Positions 12,591-20,572 of a stretch of DNA of 64,000 bases are shown in pieces. The notes beneath the pieces are model-generated. The model did no database searches. It saw nothing but the letters and a program-made list of their open reading frames with translations, and was not told the origin of the DNA. The number at the start of each line of letters is the position of its first letter. The first letter of the stretch is position 1. The position numbers and the translations under genes are program-made. Origin of the DNA: Brucella pituitosa (GTDB lineage Bacteria; Pseudomonadota; Alphaproteobacteria; Rhizobiales; Rhizobiaceae); the NCBI RefSeq assembly GCF_003049685.1, contig NZ_PYSY02000001.1:1488001-1552000 (forward strand), in the 5' to 3' direction.

Positions 12591-12697
12591 CTAGAGCGCA
12601 TCCCGAAAAGTGTGAAACGCTTTTCGGAACAAGATGCGCGGAAACACAAAGATATAGAGCATTTCCAATGACTCAACTTAAACTGGAAATGCTCTAG
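12591..12697. repeat. palindromic intergenic repeat (two modules)
   Basis: Module A: GCGCATCCCGAAAAGTGTG followed by the complementary CTTTTCGG ... GATGCGC. Module B: AGAGCATTTCC ... GGAAATGCTCT. Same modules as at 14580, 35427 and, in part, 43151, 47001 and 63421. Confidence 0.85.
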
Positions 12698-12755
12698 AGA
12701 CCGGGTGTGCCGATTGCACACCCCAGAGATAAGGATTCTTGATAAGTGACAATTC

Positions 12756-12900
12756 GTTAAAAATAAAGGCCGCCGGAGGGTCCCGCACGGCCTTGTCGCA
12801 AATGTCTGATATTTGCGAGACAAAATCTGGAGATCAGGAAAAAGCCAACCAAGACAATGGCTTCTTCTGATAACTCATCAAACTGCTATAAAAGAAAATT
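12756..12900 (-). ncRNA. candidate small RNA with double terminator
   Basis: On the minus strand: hairpin AAGCCA/TGGCTT followed by five T (12842-12863), then an 8-bp hairpin TCGCAAAT/ATTTGCGA (12796-12818), directly followed by AAGGCCG/CGGCCTT (12766-12794) and a TTTATTTTTAA tail. This is a textbook intrinsic terminator, yet no minus-strand gene precedes it; the nearest upstream gene is on the other strand. The 5' end is not determined; the AT-rich block at 12880-12960 could hold a promoter. The limits given are approximate. Confidence 0.4.
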
Positions 12901-13057
12901 TGCAACTATTACTTCTTATTAACCTTAACAAGCACGTGTCGTGGATGAATAAAGGGTTAAGCTGGCATCCCGTCTGTTAATACTATTTTAATGCGCGGAC
13001 CGACGGGCACTGCCCGCAAATTCAGATGAACGGCCAGAGAGCAACAAGCAGCGCACA

Positions 13058-13705
13058 ATGAAAAACCGCAGCACGATCGCAATCTTCAGCGAATGGCAGC
13101 GACTGGCTTTGGGTCAGAGCGGCAGCTTGTTTGCACCGCAGCGCGAATCGATCCAGCCGCGTAAACTCGGACGTCACCTGTCCGATCTGTTCTTTCTTGA
13201 AGAAGACCAGAACGGCGAGCTGATCTTTCGTCTTGCTGGCACCCGCATCTGTGCTCTGTTCGGGCGTGAACTGAAGACCACCCGTTTCCTGTCCCTTTGG
13301 CCAGAGCGCAACCGCCCTGCCCTGAATGAACTGGCGCGAAACATCAATTCTCATCTGGTTCCTGCATTGAGCCAGAATGATGGAATAAGCCTTTCCGGGC
13401 GCAGCCTGTCTTTTGAAATGCTGCTCGCTCCACTTGAATCAGGCGAAGACGGAAGGCTCAATCTGCTTGGCAGTATCTCTGTGCTCAATGACGTCGCCTG
13501 GGCCGGTGCTGATCCGCTGGTGCTCGGTAACCTCAACAGAATTGAACCGCTGGCCCCTGATCTTGTCGTGACACAGGAAATCCGCAAGCCTTCGATTGTC
13601 ACCATGAACGGGGCGAACGCCGCAAACAGCACCCGTCGCTGGGCCACACCTGTGCCAACTCGCGATATGCCCGCTCTTCGCGTCATTCCCGGCGGCAAAG
13701 CCTGA
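13058..13705 (+). CDS. PAS_5-type single PAS domain protein
   Basis: 215 aa. Residues 1-145 fit the alphaproteobacterial PAS_5 family: conserved W near the start, DLFFLEEDQNGELIFRLAGT, then LFGRELKTTRFLSLWPERNR and the closing LLAPLESGEDGRLNLLGSIS. No kinase, output or membrane part is present; the C-terminal 60 residues look unstructured. Such proteins are thought to be signalling adaptors, and one in Caulobacter (MopJ) affects cell-cycle regulators. Role here unknown. Confidence 0.75.
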   Translation: MKNRSTIAIFSEWQRLALGQSGSLFAPQRESIQPRKLGRHLSDLFFLEEDQNGELIFRLAGTRICALFGRELKTTRFLSLWPERNRPALNELARNINSHLVPALSQNDGISLSGRSLSFEMLLAPLESGEDGRLNLLGSISVLNDVAWAGADPLVLGNLNRIEPLAPDLVVTQEIRKPSIVTMNGANAANSTRRWATPVPTRDMPALRVIPGGKA

Positions 13706-13958
13706 ACCGGCTTTCAGTGGCATATTTTAAAAGGTAAACGCGCACTAAGGTTACGGATTGGCAAATTGAGTTAAGAGCCATATTGGGCATCAAAACGCCA
13801 TAAATCGTGCTATTATGGCTCTTATTGCGCTATTTCTGAACAAAACATTGCTGAATTTCGCGCAGTTTTATTCAAATTTGATTCGCATTTTCGCGTCTGA
13901 ATTTCCCCGCTCTCAAAGTCTTGCACGCATTCTTGTTTCCAACAGGGAGACAAAAAGA

Positions 13959-14567
13959 ATGACAAAGCAGACGATCATCGCAGCAATGCTGATCCTTCTG
14001 GGAACAGCTTTCGCACAAGCCGCAAACCCGGCATCAAACTCGCATTGGATGCCAACTGGCGAACGCACTTCGCAGCCAATCGGGCATTATGAGTTCTGCG
14101 AACGTCATGCAGCCGAGTGCAAAATCAGCAGCACCAACAGTGCACCTCTAACACTTAATCAGAACATCTGGCAGGAAATTGTCGCCGTTAACGCCAGCGT
14201 AAACGAACGGATCGCGCCGCGTACCGACATGGAAGTTTGGGGACAAGAGGAATATTGGGAATACCCAACCACTGCTGGCGATTGCGATGACTATATGCTG
14301 CTCAAGCGCCGCGAATTGATGGCCCTCGGCGTTCCTGCCAACACGCTGTTGATGACCGTTGTTCGTCAGCCAAATGGTGAAGGGCATGCGGTTCTGACCC
14401 TGCGTACGGATCGCGGCGATTTCATTCTCGACAATCTCGATAAGCGTGTGCGCATCTGGAACGAAACCGATTACACATTCCTGAAGCGCCAATCGACGAC
14501 CAATACCGGTGCATGGGTATCGATCAAGAATGGTCGCGATCAGTTCGTCAGCAGCATTCGCAACTGA
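13959..14567 (+). CDS. transglutaminase-like cysteine proteinase (BTLCP family), exported
   Basis: 202 aa. Start at 13959 is supported by AGGGAGA upstream and by a clean signal peptide (MTKQTIIAAMLILLGTAFAQ, cut near Ala21-Ala22). The catalytic triad is visible: Cys109 in AGDCDDYMLLKRREL, His143 in GEGHAVL and Asp158 in FILDNL. BTLCP proteins resemble LapG-type periplasmic proteases, but no LapD-like partner is in view. Substrate unknown. Confidence 0.88.
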   Translation: MTKQTIIAAMLILLGTAFAQAANPASNSHWMPTGERTSQPIGHYEFCERHAAECKISSTNSAPLTLNQNIWQEIVAVNASVNERIAPRTDMEVWGQEEYWEYPTTAGDCDDYMLLKRRELMALGVPANTLLMTVVRQPNGEGHAVLTLRTDRGDFILDNLDKRVRIWNETDYTFLKRQSTTNTGAWVSIKNGRDQFVSSIRN

Positions 14568-14579
14568 TTTCGATAAATC

Positions 14580-14684
14580 TGGAGCATTTCCAGCAAAAGT
14601 GCGAAGCGGTTTTGCGTTGGAGAATGCGAAAAAACAAAGAGATAGAGCATTTCCAATGATTCAAGAAAAACAGGAAATGCTCTA
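14580..14684. repeat. palindromic intergenic repeat
   Basis: GAGCATTTCCAGCAAAAGTG, the complementary GTTTTGCGTTGGA, then AGAGCATTTCCAATGATTC and GGAAATGCTCT. Nearly identical over about 100 bases to the copy at 35427-35529. Confidence 0.88.
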
Positions 14685-14721
14685 ATGAAGAAAAGGACGG
14701 GTCGTCATTCCCCGTCCCTTT

Positions 14722-15249
14722 TTATGCGGGCTCCAAACCACGCATAAAAGACTGCCCCTTCTCAACATAATGCTGCGCAGACAGTTTCAATTTCTCAATC
14801 GCCGAAGAATCAAGTTCGCGAATGACGCGCGCAGGCGATCCGACGATCAGCGAATTATCCGGAAACTCTTTACCTTCTGTCACAAGTGCGCCGGCACCAA
14901 TCAGGCAATTGTTCCCGATCTTTGCCCCATTGAGAATAATTGCACCCATGCCAATCAGTGTGTTTTCGCCAATCGTGCAGCCATGCAGGATAGCACGGTG
15001 GCCGATGGTGCAGCCTTTGCCAATCGTAAGCGGAAAGCCAATATCGGTATGCATGATGGTATGTTCCTGCACATTGGTGTTCGCACCAACTGTGATCGGC
15101 TCATTATCGCCGCGCAGAACAGCTCCAAACCAGAAACTCGCATTCGCTCCAATCACAAGCTTGCCAATCAGCGTTGCATCTGGAGCGATCCAATTGCTGG
15201 CACGATCAGCAAATTCCGGCTGGTGACCATTGTACACGTAAATTGGCAT
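14722..15249 (-). CDS. gamma-carbonic anhydrase-like hexapeptide-repeat protein
   Basis: 175 aa left-handed beta-helix protein with repeated I/L/V-G-x-N/A turns, e.g. IGKLVIGANASFWFGAVLRG, TIGKGCTIGHRAILHGCTIG and GNNCLIGAGALV. Metal-binding histidines are plausibly in HTIMHTD and GHRAILHG. The family includes true gamma-carbonic anhydrases and enzymatically uncharacterised relatives (YrdA/PaaY), so activity is not certain. Monocistronic, followed by a palindromic repeat. Confidence 0.85.
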   Translation of the reverse strand: MPIYVYNGHQPEFADRASNWIAPDATLIGKLVIGANASFWFGAVLRGDNEPITVGANTNVQEHTIMHTDIGFPLTIGKGCTIGHRAILHGCTIGENTLIGMGAIILNGAKIGNNCLIGAGALVTEGKEFPDNSLIVGSPARVIRELDSSAIEKLKLSAQHYVEKGQSFMRGLEPA

Positions 15250-15287
15250 GAGCTTTCCTCCATCACAAAGTCTCGAAACAAGATGCG

Positions 15288-15662
15288 TTATTTATCGTGG
15301 GAACGGAATGCGGCTTTCAGACAAGAGATCGCCGCAATCAGGAAGATAGCGCCCGCTAATAATTTGAAACCGACGAGCGTTGAAAAGAATCCCCAATCGT
15401 CCGGCCAGCGATAGGTGCTGCGTAGTCGCCCCATCTGGGACGAGACTGTCATTTTGCCGGTCGATATGTTGTGAAATGCGCTGCGGATCAGAAAATACGC
15501 CACCAACGCGCCTAATATCGTGCTTGCCCACAGCGAACCCCTTGAAAAAGCTCGCATTTCCCCAAGAGGTCGGTTCTCAGGGTCGGGCTCTACATCGCGC
15601 GTTTCGCGTTTGCGTATGTCGAGCCAGGAAGGAAGCCGCTTGTCGTCATCGCCTTGCGCCAT
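15288..15662 (-). CDS. hypothetical inner membrane protein, two spans
   Basis: 124 aa, not recognised. Start ATG at 15662 lies two bases after the stop of the upstream gene (TGACCATG), implying translational coupling. The N-terminal 45 residues are charged and cytoplasmic; spans are LWASTILGALVAYFLIRSAF and TLVGFKLLAGAIFLIAAISC, separated by a loop of about 35 residues. No motif suggests a function; the coupled upstream gene is a small exported protein. Confidence 0.7.
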   Translation of the reverse strand: MAQGDDDKRLPSWLDIRKRETRDVEPDPENRPLGEMRAFSRGSLWASTILGALVAYFLIRSAFHNISTGKMTVSSQMGRLRSTYRWPDDWGFFSTLVGFKLLAGAIFLIAAISCLKAAFRSHDK

Positions 15663-15664
15663 GG

Positions 15665-16003
15665 TCAAGGATAATCACAGATTTCATAGCCGCTGCTTTC
15701 CGCTTCGACTGCCGCCTTTATCCAGTAAAAAACATTTCCGTCGCCCTTGAGTTTGCCCTGACACAGAGCAACAACATTGCCCTGTCCGGCTGGTGCTTTT
15801 GTCGCGCAGGACGCTTTCCAGCTTGCGAAGCGTTCAATGGAGCCATCAACAATTTCTGGAAAGCCAAAATAGATTTTACTCATTTTCTGGGCCAGTTCCG
15901 GGCACGTTCCATCATCATCAATTGTTTGCGCTACAGCTGAGAATGTAGCGCAGCTCAAACATAGCGCCACAACTGTAATATGGCTCGCAAATGAACGTGT
16001 CAT
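15665..16003 (-). CDS. small exported hypothetical protein
   Basis: 112 aa. Start at 16003 is set by GGGAGA six bases upstream; it gives a signal peptide MTRSFASHITVVALCLSCAT, cut after SAVAQ. The mature part has four Cys (CPELAQ, SCATKAP, ALCQGK and EICDYP), suggesting disulfides in the periplasm. No family recognised. It is translationally coupled to the membrane protein downstream. Confidence 0.65.
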   Translation of the reverse strand: MTRSFASHITVVALCLSCATFSAVAQTIDDDGTCPELAQKMSKIYFGFPEIVDGSIERFASWKASCATKAPAGQGNVVALCQGKLKGDGNVFYWIKAAVEAESSGYEICDYP

Positions 16004-16124
16004 GATTTCTCCCGCCATGCATTCAATCAGTTGTTTTTTAGAGAAGGCGTCAGGGACCATCAAGCCATTAAAAAACGCCCTCCCTGTAAAGCAGGAAGGG
16101 CGTTGTTGTTCATCGCAACGGATC

Positions 16125-16331
16125 TCAGAGATCGACGTCGAGAATAGCCATCGAGAAATTATAGGAGAGTTCGCCTTCGTCCTCATCCTTGTAGACAAGA
16201 CCCAGGAACTCGTCTTCCAAATACACCTCAGCGGAATCGTTCTTGCGTGGACGCGCCTTCACCTGAAGGCCCGGATTGTTGAAAGTCCGCTTGAAATAGG
16301 CGTCGAGTTTCTTGAGTTCTTCGGGTTTCAA
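16125..16331 (-). CDS. DUF3126 family protein
   Basis: 68 aa, MKPEELKKLDAYFKRTFNNP, then VKARPRKNDSAEVYLEDEFL and an acidic segment YKDEDEGELSY. It matches the length and sequence feel of DUF3126, a small conserved family of Hyphomicrobiales with no known role. Just upstream of the small exported protein gene and downstream of cysE on the same strand. Confidence 0.8.
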   Translation of the reverse strand: MKPEELKKLDAYFKRTFNNPGLQVKARPRKNDSAEVYLEDEFLGLVYKDEDEGELSYNFSMAILDVDL

Positions 16332-16439
16332 CCGGCTTCTCCTGATATTGATTTGAGGCCGGTTTAATGCACCCGCCCTTATGCGATGTAAAGCATTAAC
16401 ACATGCGTTGATGCACGCACGCGCGAATAGTTCTGAACC

Positions 16440-16549
16440 GTTAAAGCATTTCCAGCAAAAGTGGGAACCGGCTTTGCGCTGGAAAATGCTTAAACCAAAT
16501 AGCGAGACTCAGTTTCAACGATTCACTCATAACTGGGACCGCTCTAAGC
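16440..16549. repeat. palindromic intergenic repeat (diverged)
   Basis: AGCATTTCCAGCAAAAGTGG, the complementary GCTTTGCGCTGGAAAATGCT, then a second half ending ACTGGGACCGCTCTAAGCG. The second half matches the copy at 18936 rather than the GGAAATGCTCT version, giving a second subfamily. Confidence 0.8.
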
Positions 16550-16619
16550 GTCATATAGGCCGTCCAAAATAAAAAACCAGAACGCAGCACTATTCGCGTT
16601 TTTTAGAGCGATAAGACGA

Positions 16620-17474
16620 TCAGATGCCTTCTCCGAACATGTGTTCACCGAACGCAGCTTCGCTCAACATCTGATCCATGACACGCGAAGGCTCAGAGCA
16701 ACCACTTTCACCGACCACCTTCGCAGGCACACCTGCTACAGTAGCATTATGTGGAACCGATTTCAGCACAACAGAGCCTGCCGCAATCTTTGAGCAGTTC
16801 CCCACTTCGATATTGCCAAGAATTTTGGCACCTGCACCGATCAGCACACCGTGACGGATTTTTGGATGGCGATCACCACTGGCTTTGCCGGTGCCGCCAA
16901 GGGTCACACCATGCAGGATGGAGACGTTGTCTTCGATCACTGCTGTCTCGCCGACCACAAGCCCGGTGGCATGATCGAGGAACAATCCACTGCCGAACCT
17001 TGCTGCTGGGTGGATGTCGGTCTGAAAAATCGAAGAGGAGCGACTTTGCAGATAATAGGCAAAGTCCTTACGCCCTTCTTTATAGAGCCAATGCGCCAGA
17101 CGATGGGTCTGAATCGCATGAAAACCCTTGAGATAAAGAACCGGGTCCATGAAACGGTTATAGGCCGGATCACGATCATAAACCGCCTGAATATCGACCC
17201 GCATGATATGCGACCATTCGGGGTTTGCCTCTAACATTGCATCGAAGGTCTGGCGCAGAATATCTGCGCTCACGTCAGCATGTCCCAGACGCTCCGCAAT
17301 ACGATGCATCACGGCATCTTCCAGTGTCGACTGGTTGATAATCGTTGCATAAAGAAACGTTCCAAGCACGGGATCGTTCTTGGCTGCTTCTTCCGCTTCA
17401 GCGCGGACGGAATGCCAGATCGGATCAACCTGCCCCAAAGATGGGGATACTTTCGCGTTCGTACGAACCGACAT
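16620..17474 (-). CDS. cysE: serine O-acetyltransferase
   Basis: Acetyl-CoA + L-serine to O-acetylserine, first step of cysteine synthesis. 284 aa: N-terminal helical domain (1-150, QVDPIWHSVRAEAEEAAKND) and the left-handed beta-helix (about 155-245) with DIHPAARFGSGLFLDHATG and SILHGVTLGGTGKASGDRHP, which hold the active-site His and Asp residues. C-terminal tail ends EHMFGEGI; the terminal Ile is the type of residue that can insert in cysteine synthase. No cysK nearby. Confidence 0.96.
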   Translation of the reverse strand: MSVRTNAKVSPSLGQVDPIWHSVRAEAEEAAKNDPVLGTFLYATIINQSTLEDAVMHRIAERLGHADVSADILRQTFDAMLEANPEWSHIMRVDIQAVYDRDPAYNRFMDPVLYLKGFHAIQTHRLAHWLYKEGRKDFAYYLQSRSSSIFQTDIHPAARFGSGLFLDHATGLVVGETAVIEDNVSILHGVTLGGTGKASGDRHPKIRHGVLIGAGAKILGNIEVGNCSKIAAGSVVLKSVPHNATVAGVPAKVVGESGCSEPSRVMDQMLSEAAFGEHMFGEGI

Positions 17475-17606
17475 TATGCACGCTCCAATTTTTCTAAACG
17501 CGACGTGAGTTCAGCGAACAACATATCGCAAAATACCGTGCCTTTACACCGCATAAATCTTATAGCTGCGTTTCGCGTAACTGAATGAAATCCAGCTCGC
17601 GCGAAC

Positions 17607-18377
17607 TCAGAGAGGGTTTTCTTCCAGAAAGGCCAAAACGCCTTTCTTGTAAACCTTATCACCGACTGCCAACATATGATCGCGGTCAGGAATATCGAGT
17701 GCCTGGCCATTTGGCAGCATGTCTGCCAGTTCCTGTGCACTTCCTGCAATATCGTCAGTTGTACCGACGGCGACAAGGACCGGCTGCATTATGCGCGCAA
17801 TTGCCTCGGCAGAAACCAGTTCCTTGGAGGTAATGACACAAGCGGCCAGCGCTATACGATCACTTTTGGTCTGATCAGCAAATTTACGGAACATCAGTCC
17901 ACGTGGATGCGTGATCGTCGACGGATCTTCAGCAAGCAATGCTTCTCCAATCGGCTCCCAGTCACCCGCACCTGTCACTATTCCGATTCCAAGACCGCCA
18001 AATACAGCGCTACGAACACGATCAGGATGTTCGATTGTAAGAAACGCGCTGATGCGCGCTCCCATCGAATATCCCATCACATGCGCTTTTTCGATACCCA
18101 GATGATCAAGCAGCGCTGCGGCATCACCAGCCATGGCGCTCGGCGTATAATCATCGGCATTGTGACTTTTCGCAGAAAAACCATGTCCACGATTATCGAT
18201 CGCAATCACACGATAGCCAGCTTCGGTCAGTGTCCGGAACCAACCGGGCGACACCCAATTGACAAGGCTTGAGGACGCGAAACCGTGAATGAGCAGGATC
18301 GGATCGCCTTCTCCGTCCTGACGATACGCAAGGCGCAAACCATCATGTTCGAAATATTCGATATCGAGCGCACTCAA
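17607..18377 (-). CDS. alpha/beta hydrolase
   Basis: 256 aa cytoplasmic hydrolase. Oxyanion motif LIHGFASS (about 29-36), nucleophile elbow GYSMGA with Ser104, acid TTDD (Asp208 or 209) and His234 in DRDHML. The GDPILLIHGF and DNRGHGFSAK segments suit 3-oxoadipate enol-lactonase or haloperoxidase-like enzymes, but no pathway genes are adjacent, so the substrate is unknown. It lies between cysE and a DUF192 gene on the same strand. Confidence 0.88.
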   Translation of the reverse strand: MSALDIEYFEHDGLRLAYRQDGEGDPILLIHGFASSSLVNWVSPGWFRTLTEAGYRVIAIDNRGHGFSAKSHNADDYTPSAMAGDAAALLDHLGIEKAHVMGYSMGARISAFLTIEHPDRVRSAVFGGLGIGIVTGAGDWEPIGEALLAEDPSTITHPRGLMFRKFADQTKSDRIALAACVITSKELVSAEAIARIMQPVLVAVGTTDDIAGSAQELADMLPNGQALDIPDRDHMLAVGDKVYKKGVLAFLEENPL

Positions 18378-18421
18378 TTTTGTATTCCTTTTGATTTTTC
18401 AGACTGTGGGTTTTTGACAGA

Positions 18422-18898
18422 TCAGTTGCGACACTCGCCACAAATTGCTCTGTGGATCGCTCTGTCACCACGCTTGATTCCGGTCCGCTTAACAGTACCG
18501 GCAAGAAGTTCAACGACGTAAGCCGCCGGACCTTGCGAAGAAATAATGTCTTCCGAAAACGGGACCGCGTTTTCATGAATTGCAGATACGTGACCTGTGT
18601 CATCAAGGAAAACCATATCCAGCGGCGAAGGCGTGTTCTGCATCCACATCATAACACTGCGCATTTCACCGAATACAAAGAGCATGGCTCTATCCTTTGG
18701 GAAGTCCGTGCGCCACATCAGCCCGCGCATACGCGCTTCATCAGTCGCAGCAACTTCCAATCCAAATGAAACTTTGCCATTCGATGTTGTGAAAGTGAGC
18801 GGTTCTTTGTCCATTGGTAAAAGCATGGGCTTGGTTTCCTGCGCCTGGGCGGAAAACGCAAAGAAAATAAATGCAAATGCGAGAAGAATGCGACCCAT
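18422..18898 (-). CDS. DUF192 family exported protein
   Basis: 158 aa with an N-terminal signal peptide (MGRILLAFAFIFFAFSAQAQ). The DUF192 core is clear: RMRGLMWRTDFPKDRAMLFV, MMWMQNTPSPLDMVFLDD and AAYVVELLAGTVKRTGIKRG. The family is widespread, periplasmic or extracellular, and still without an established biochemical function. 44 bp upstream of the hydrolase gene; possibly cotranscribed with it. Confidence 0.87.
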   Translation of the reverse strand: MGRILLAFAFIFFAFSAQAQETKPMLLPMDKEPLTFTTSNGKVSFGLEVAATDEARMRGLMWRTDFPKDRAMLFVFGEMRSVMMWMQNTPSPLDMVFLDDTGHVSAIHENAVPFSEDIISSQGPAAYVVELLAGTVKRTGIKRGDRAIHRAICGECRN

Positions 18899-18935
18899 TA
18901 CCTGCTCTTGTCCTGCGTACTCGCGTTGAATGCCC

Positions 18936-19030
18936 TATAGCATTTCCAGCAAAAGCGCGAAGCGTTTTGCATAAGGTAAATAGCTTTAGCGGTTTCAACG
19001 ATTCAGTCTTGATTGGGACCGCTATAAGGC
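18936..19030. repeat. palindromic intergenic repeat (diverged)
   Basis: AGCATTTCCAGCAAAAGCGC with GCGTTTTGC, then TTTCAACGATTC and GATTGGGACCGCTATAAGG. Same subfamily as 16440-16549. Confidence 0.8.
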
Positions 19031-19152
19031 GGGCAATCACGAATGGTGCGTTTGAGCGGCGGAGACTATCAACGGGAGCTTAATGCGGCAAGGCCCAGTC
19101 ACTGCATTGTCACTGGCATCACCGGCTTGTGAGATCCTCGCAAAGAACCAAA

Positions 19153-19734
19153 TCAGTGCGAAACAGGAATCGCCGTACCGATATCCGGATGGATTTCAGC
19201 GGCCATAAGGCCTTTGTCCCCGTTGCCGAAGCGAATGAGGACGACCTGACCGGGGCGTAGTTCCATCATTCCGAAACGGCGTAGCGTTTCCATATGAATG
19301 AAAATATCCTCAGTGCCCTCGCCGCGCGTCAAAAAGCCAAAGCCCTTGGTGCGGTTGAACCACTTGACGATAACTCGTTCCAGACCGCTGGACGGCGTAA
19401 CGGTAACATGGGTGCGCTGCGGCGGCATCTGCGCTGGATGCACAGCAGTCGACGTATCCATGGAGAGAACACGAAAGCATTGCATGCCTCGGTCACCATT
19501 GCGAACTTCACAAACAATACGCGCACCTTCGAGGGCAGTCTGGAAGCCATCGCGACGAAGTGTGGTCACATGTAGCAGAATATCAGAAAAACCGGGCTGG
19601 TCAGGAACGATAAAACCATAGCCTTTTGCAACGTCGAACCATTTAATATGGCCCGAAAGCTCAACGAGTTCGCCAATCTCTTCTGAGGAGGCCTGACTGC
19701 GAAACTGGTCATTTGACACAGATTTGTCTGCCAT
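19153..19734 (-). CDS. double cold-shock-domain protein
   Basis: 193 aa with two cold-shock domains. Domain 1 (about 25-92) has GHIKWFDVAKGYGFIVPD and ILLHVTTL; domain 2 (about 118-185) has VIVKWFNRTKGFGFLTRG and IFIHMETLRRF, so both RNP1- and RNP2-type nucleic-acid-binding faces are present, with RNP1 altered in domain 1. The Pro/Thr-rich linker is about 25 residues. Probably binds single-stranded RNA or DNA. GAGGAGGG stands eight bases before the start. Confidence 0.92.
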   Translation of the reverse strand: MADKSVSNDQFRSQASSEEIGELVELSGHIKWFDVAKGYGFIVPDQPGFSDILLHVTTLRRDGFQTALEGARIVCEVRNGDRGMQCFRVLSMDTSTAVHPAQMPPQRTHVTVTPSSGLERVIVKWFNRTKGFGFLTRGEGTEDIFIHMETLRRFGMMELRPGQVVLIRFGNGDKGLMAAEIHPDIGTAIPVSH

Positions 19735-20078
19735 GCGCTCGTCCCTCCTCTTTGTGTTCCGTTGCGATTCTGACCTGATTCTTGCTCAAAGAATAACACT
19801 TCCTTAACCGTAGGCGGCAAGCCCTATCTTTTGTTGAATTGAAGATGACCACAGGCTTTATGCGTTCATCGTTAATTCCTAAATTTCTCAATCAGAAACT
19901 GGTCTGTCGAAAACATAAGGCAGCATGATCATTCGACAACTTGTTTACTTGCGTTTTTACGACGGCCACTTATCCACGATAACAGCTCTTTAAAGCGGTC
20001 ACGGAAAACGCACTGAACCATTCTTTTGGGAAAGTGTTAAGTTCTGTAACCGGCCTATCTGCAAAACAGGAGAAGACT
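19735..20078. other. divergent spacer, cold-shock gene / gloA (344 bp)
   Basis: No coding signal. Both genes are transcribed outward, so promoters and the cold-shock mRNA 5' leader must be here. The part near 19790-19930 is AT-rich. No repeat, no convincing hairpin and no hexamer pair good enough to call. Confidence 0.5.
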
Positions 20079-20519
20079 ATGCGCTATCTGCACACGATGG
20101 TTAGAGTTCGCGATATTGATGAATCGCTGGACTTTTACGTGAACAAGTTCGGCCTTGAAGAAATTCGTCGTACCGAAAACGAAAAAGGCCGTTTCACGCT
20201 GATTTTCCTTGCCGCTCCAGCAGATAAGGACAAAGCGCAAGCAGAACGCGCGCCGGAGCTGGAACTTACTTATAACTGGGACCCTGAAACCTATAGTGGT
20301 GGTCGTAATTTCGGCCATCTCGCCTACGCGGTCGATGATATCTATGAGGCTTGTCAGAAACTGAAAGATGCAGGCGTCACCATCAACCGGCCACCACGCG
20401 ATGGCCATATGGCTTTCATCAAGTCGCCTGACGGAATTTCCATCGAGCTGATCCAGAAGGGCGAGCGCCTTGCTCCACAGGAGCCATGGGCTTCAGCCGA
20501 GAATATTGGCAGCTGGTAA
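20079..20519 (+). CDS. gloA: lactoylglutathione lyase (glyoxalase I)
   Basis: Isomerises the methylglyoxal-glutathione hemithioacetal to S-lactoylglutathione. 146 aa from MRYLHTMVRVRDIDESLDFY; the start is fixed by AGGAG upstream and by family N-termini. The four metal ligands are in place: His5, Glu62 (ELTYNW), His80 (FGHLAYAV) and Glu123 (ISIELIQ). Single VOC-fold subunit, active as a dimer in relatives. Ends at a strong bidirectional terminator. Confidence 0.96.
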   Translation: MRYLHTMVRVRDIDESLDFYVNKFGLEEIRRTENEKGRFTLIFLAAPADKDKAQAERAPELELTYNWDPETYSGGRNFGHLAYAVDDIYEACQKLKDAGVTINRPPRDGHMAFIKSPDGISIELIQKGERLAPQEPWASAENIGSW

Positions 20520-20525
20520 CTATGA

Positions 20526-20555
20526 AAAAGGCCCGGTCTTTCGACCGGGCCTTTT
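20526..20555. terminator. bidirectional terminator between gloA and the Tim44-like gene
   Basis: 13-bp stem AAAAGGCCCGGTC / GACCGGGCCTTTT with a 4-nt loop. T-rich on both strands, so it can serve both convergent genes. Confidence 0.9.
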
Positions 20556-20572
20556 CTTTGCAATAGTTAAGT

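Larger units (their letters stand above)
12571..13057. other. 487-bp intergenic region with repeat and orphan terminators
   Basis: Contains a two-module palindromic repeat (12591-12697), then three minus-strand-oriented hairpins (12766-12863) with no annotated gene upstream of them, then an AT-rich stretch (12880-13000) before the PAS gene. The hairpins are described as a candidate small RNA. Confidence 0.6.
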
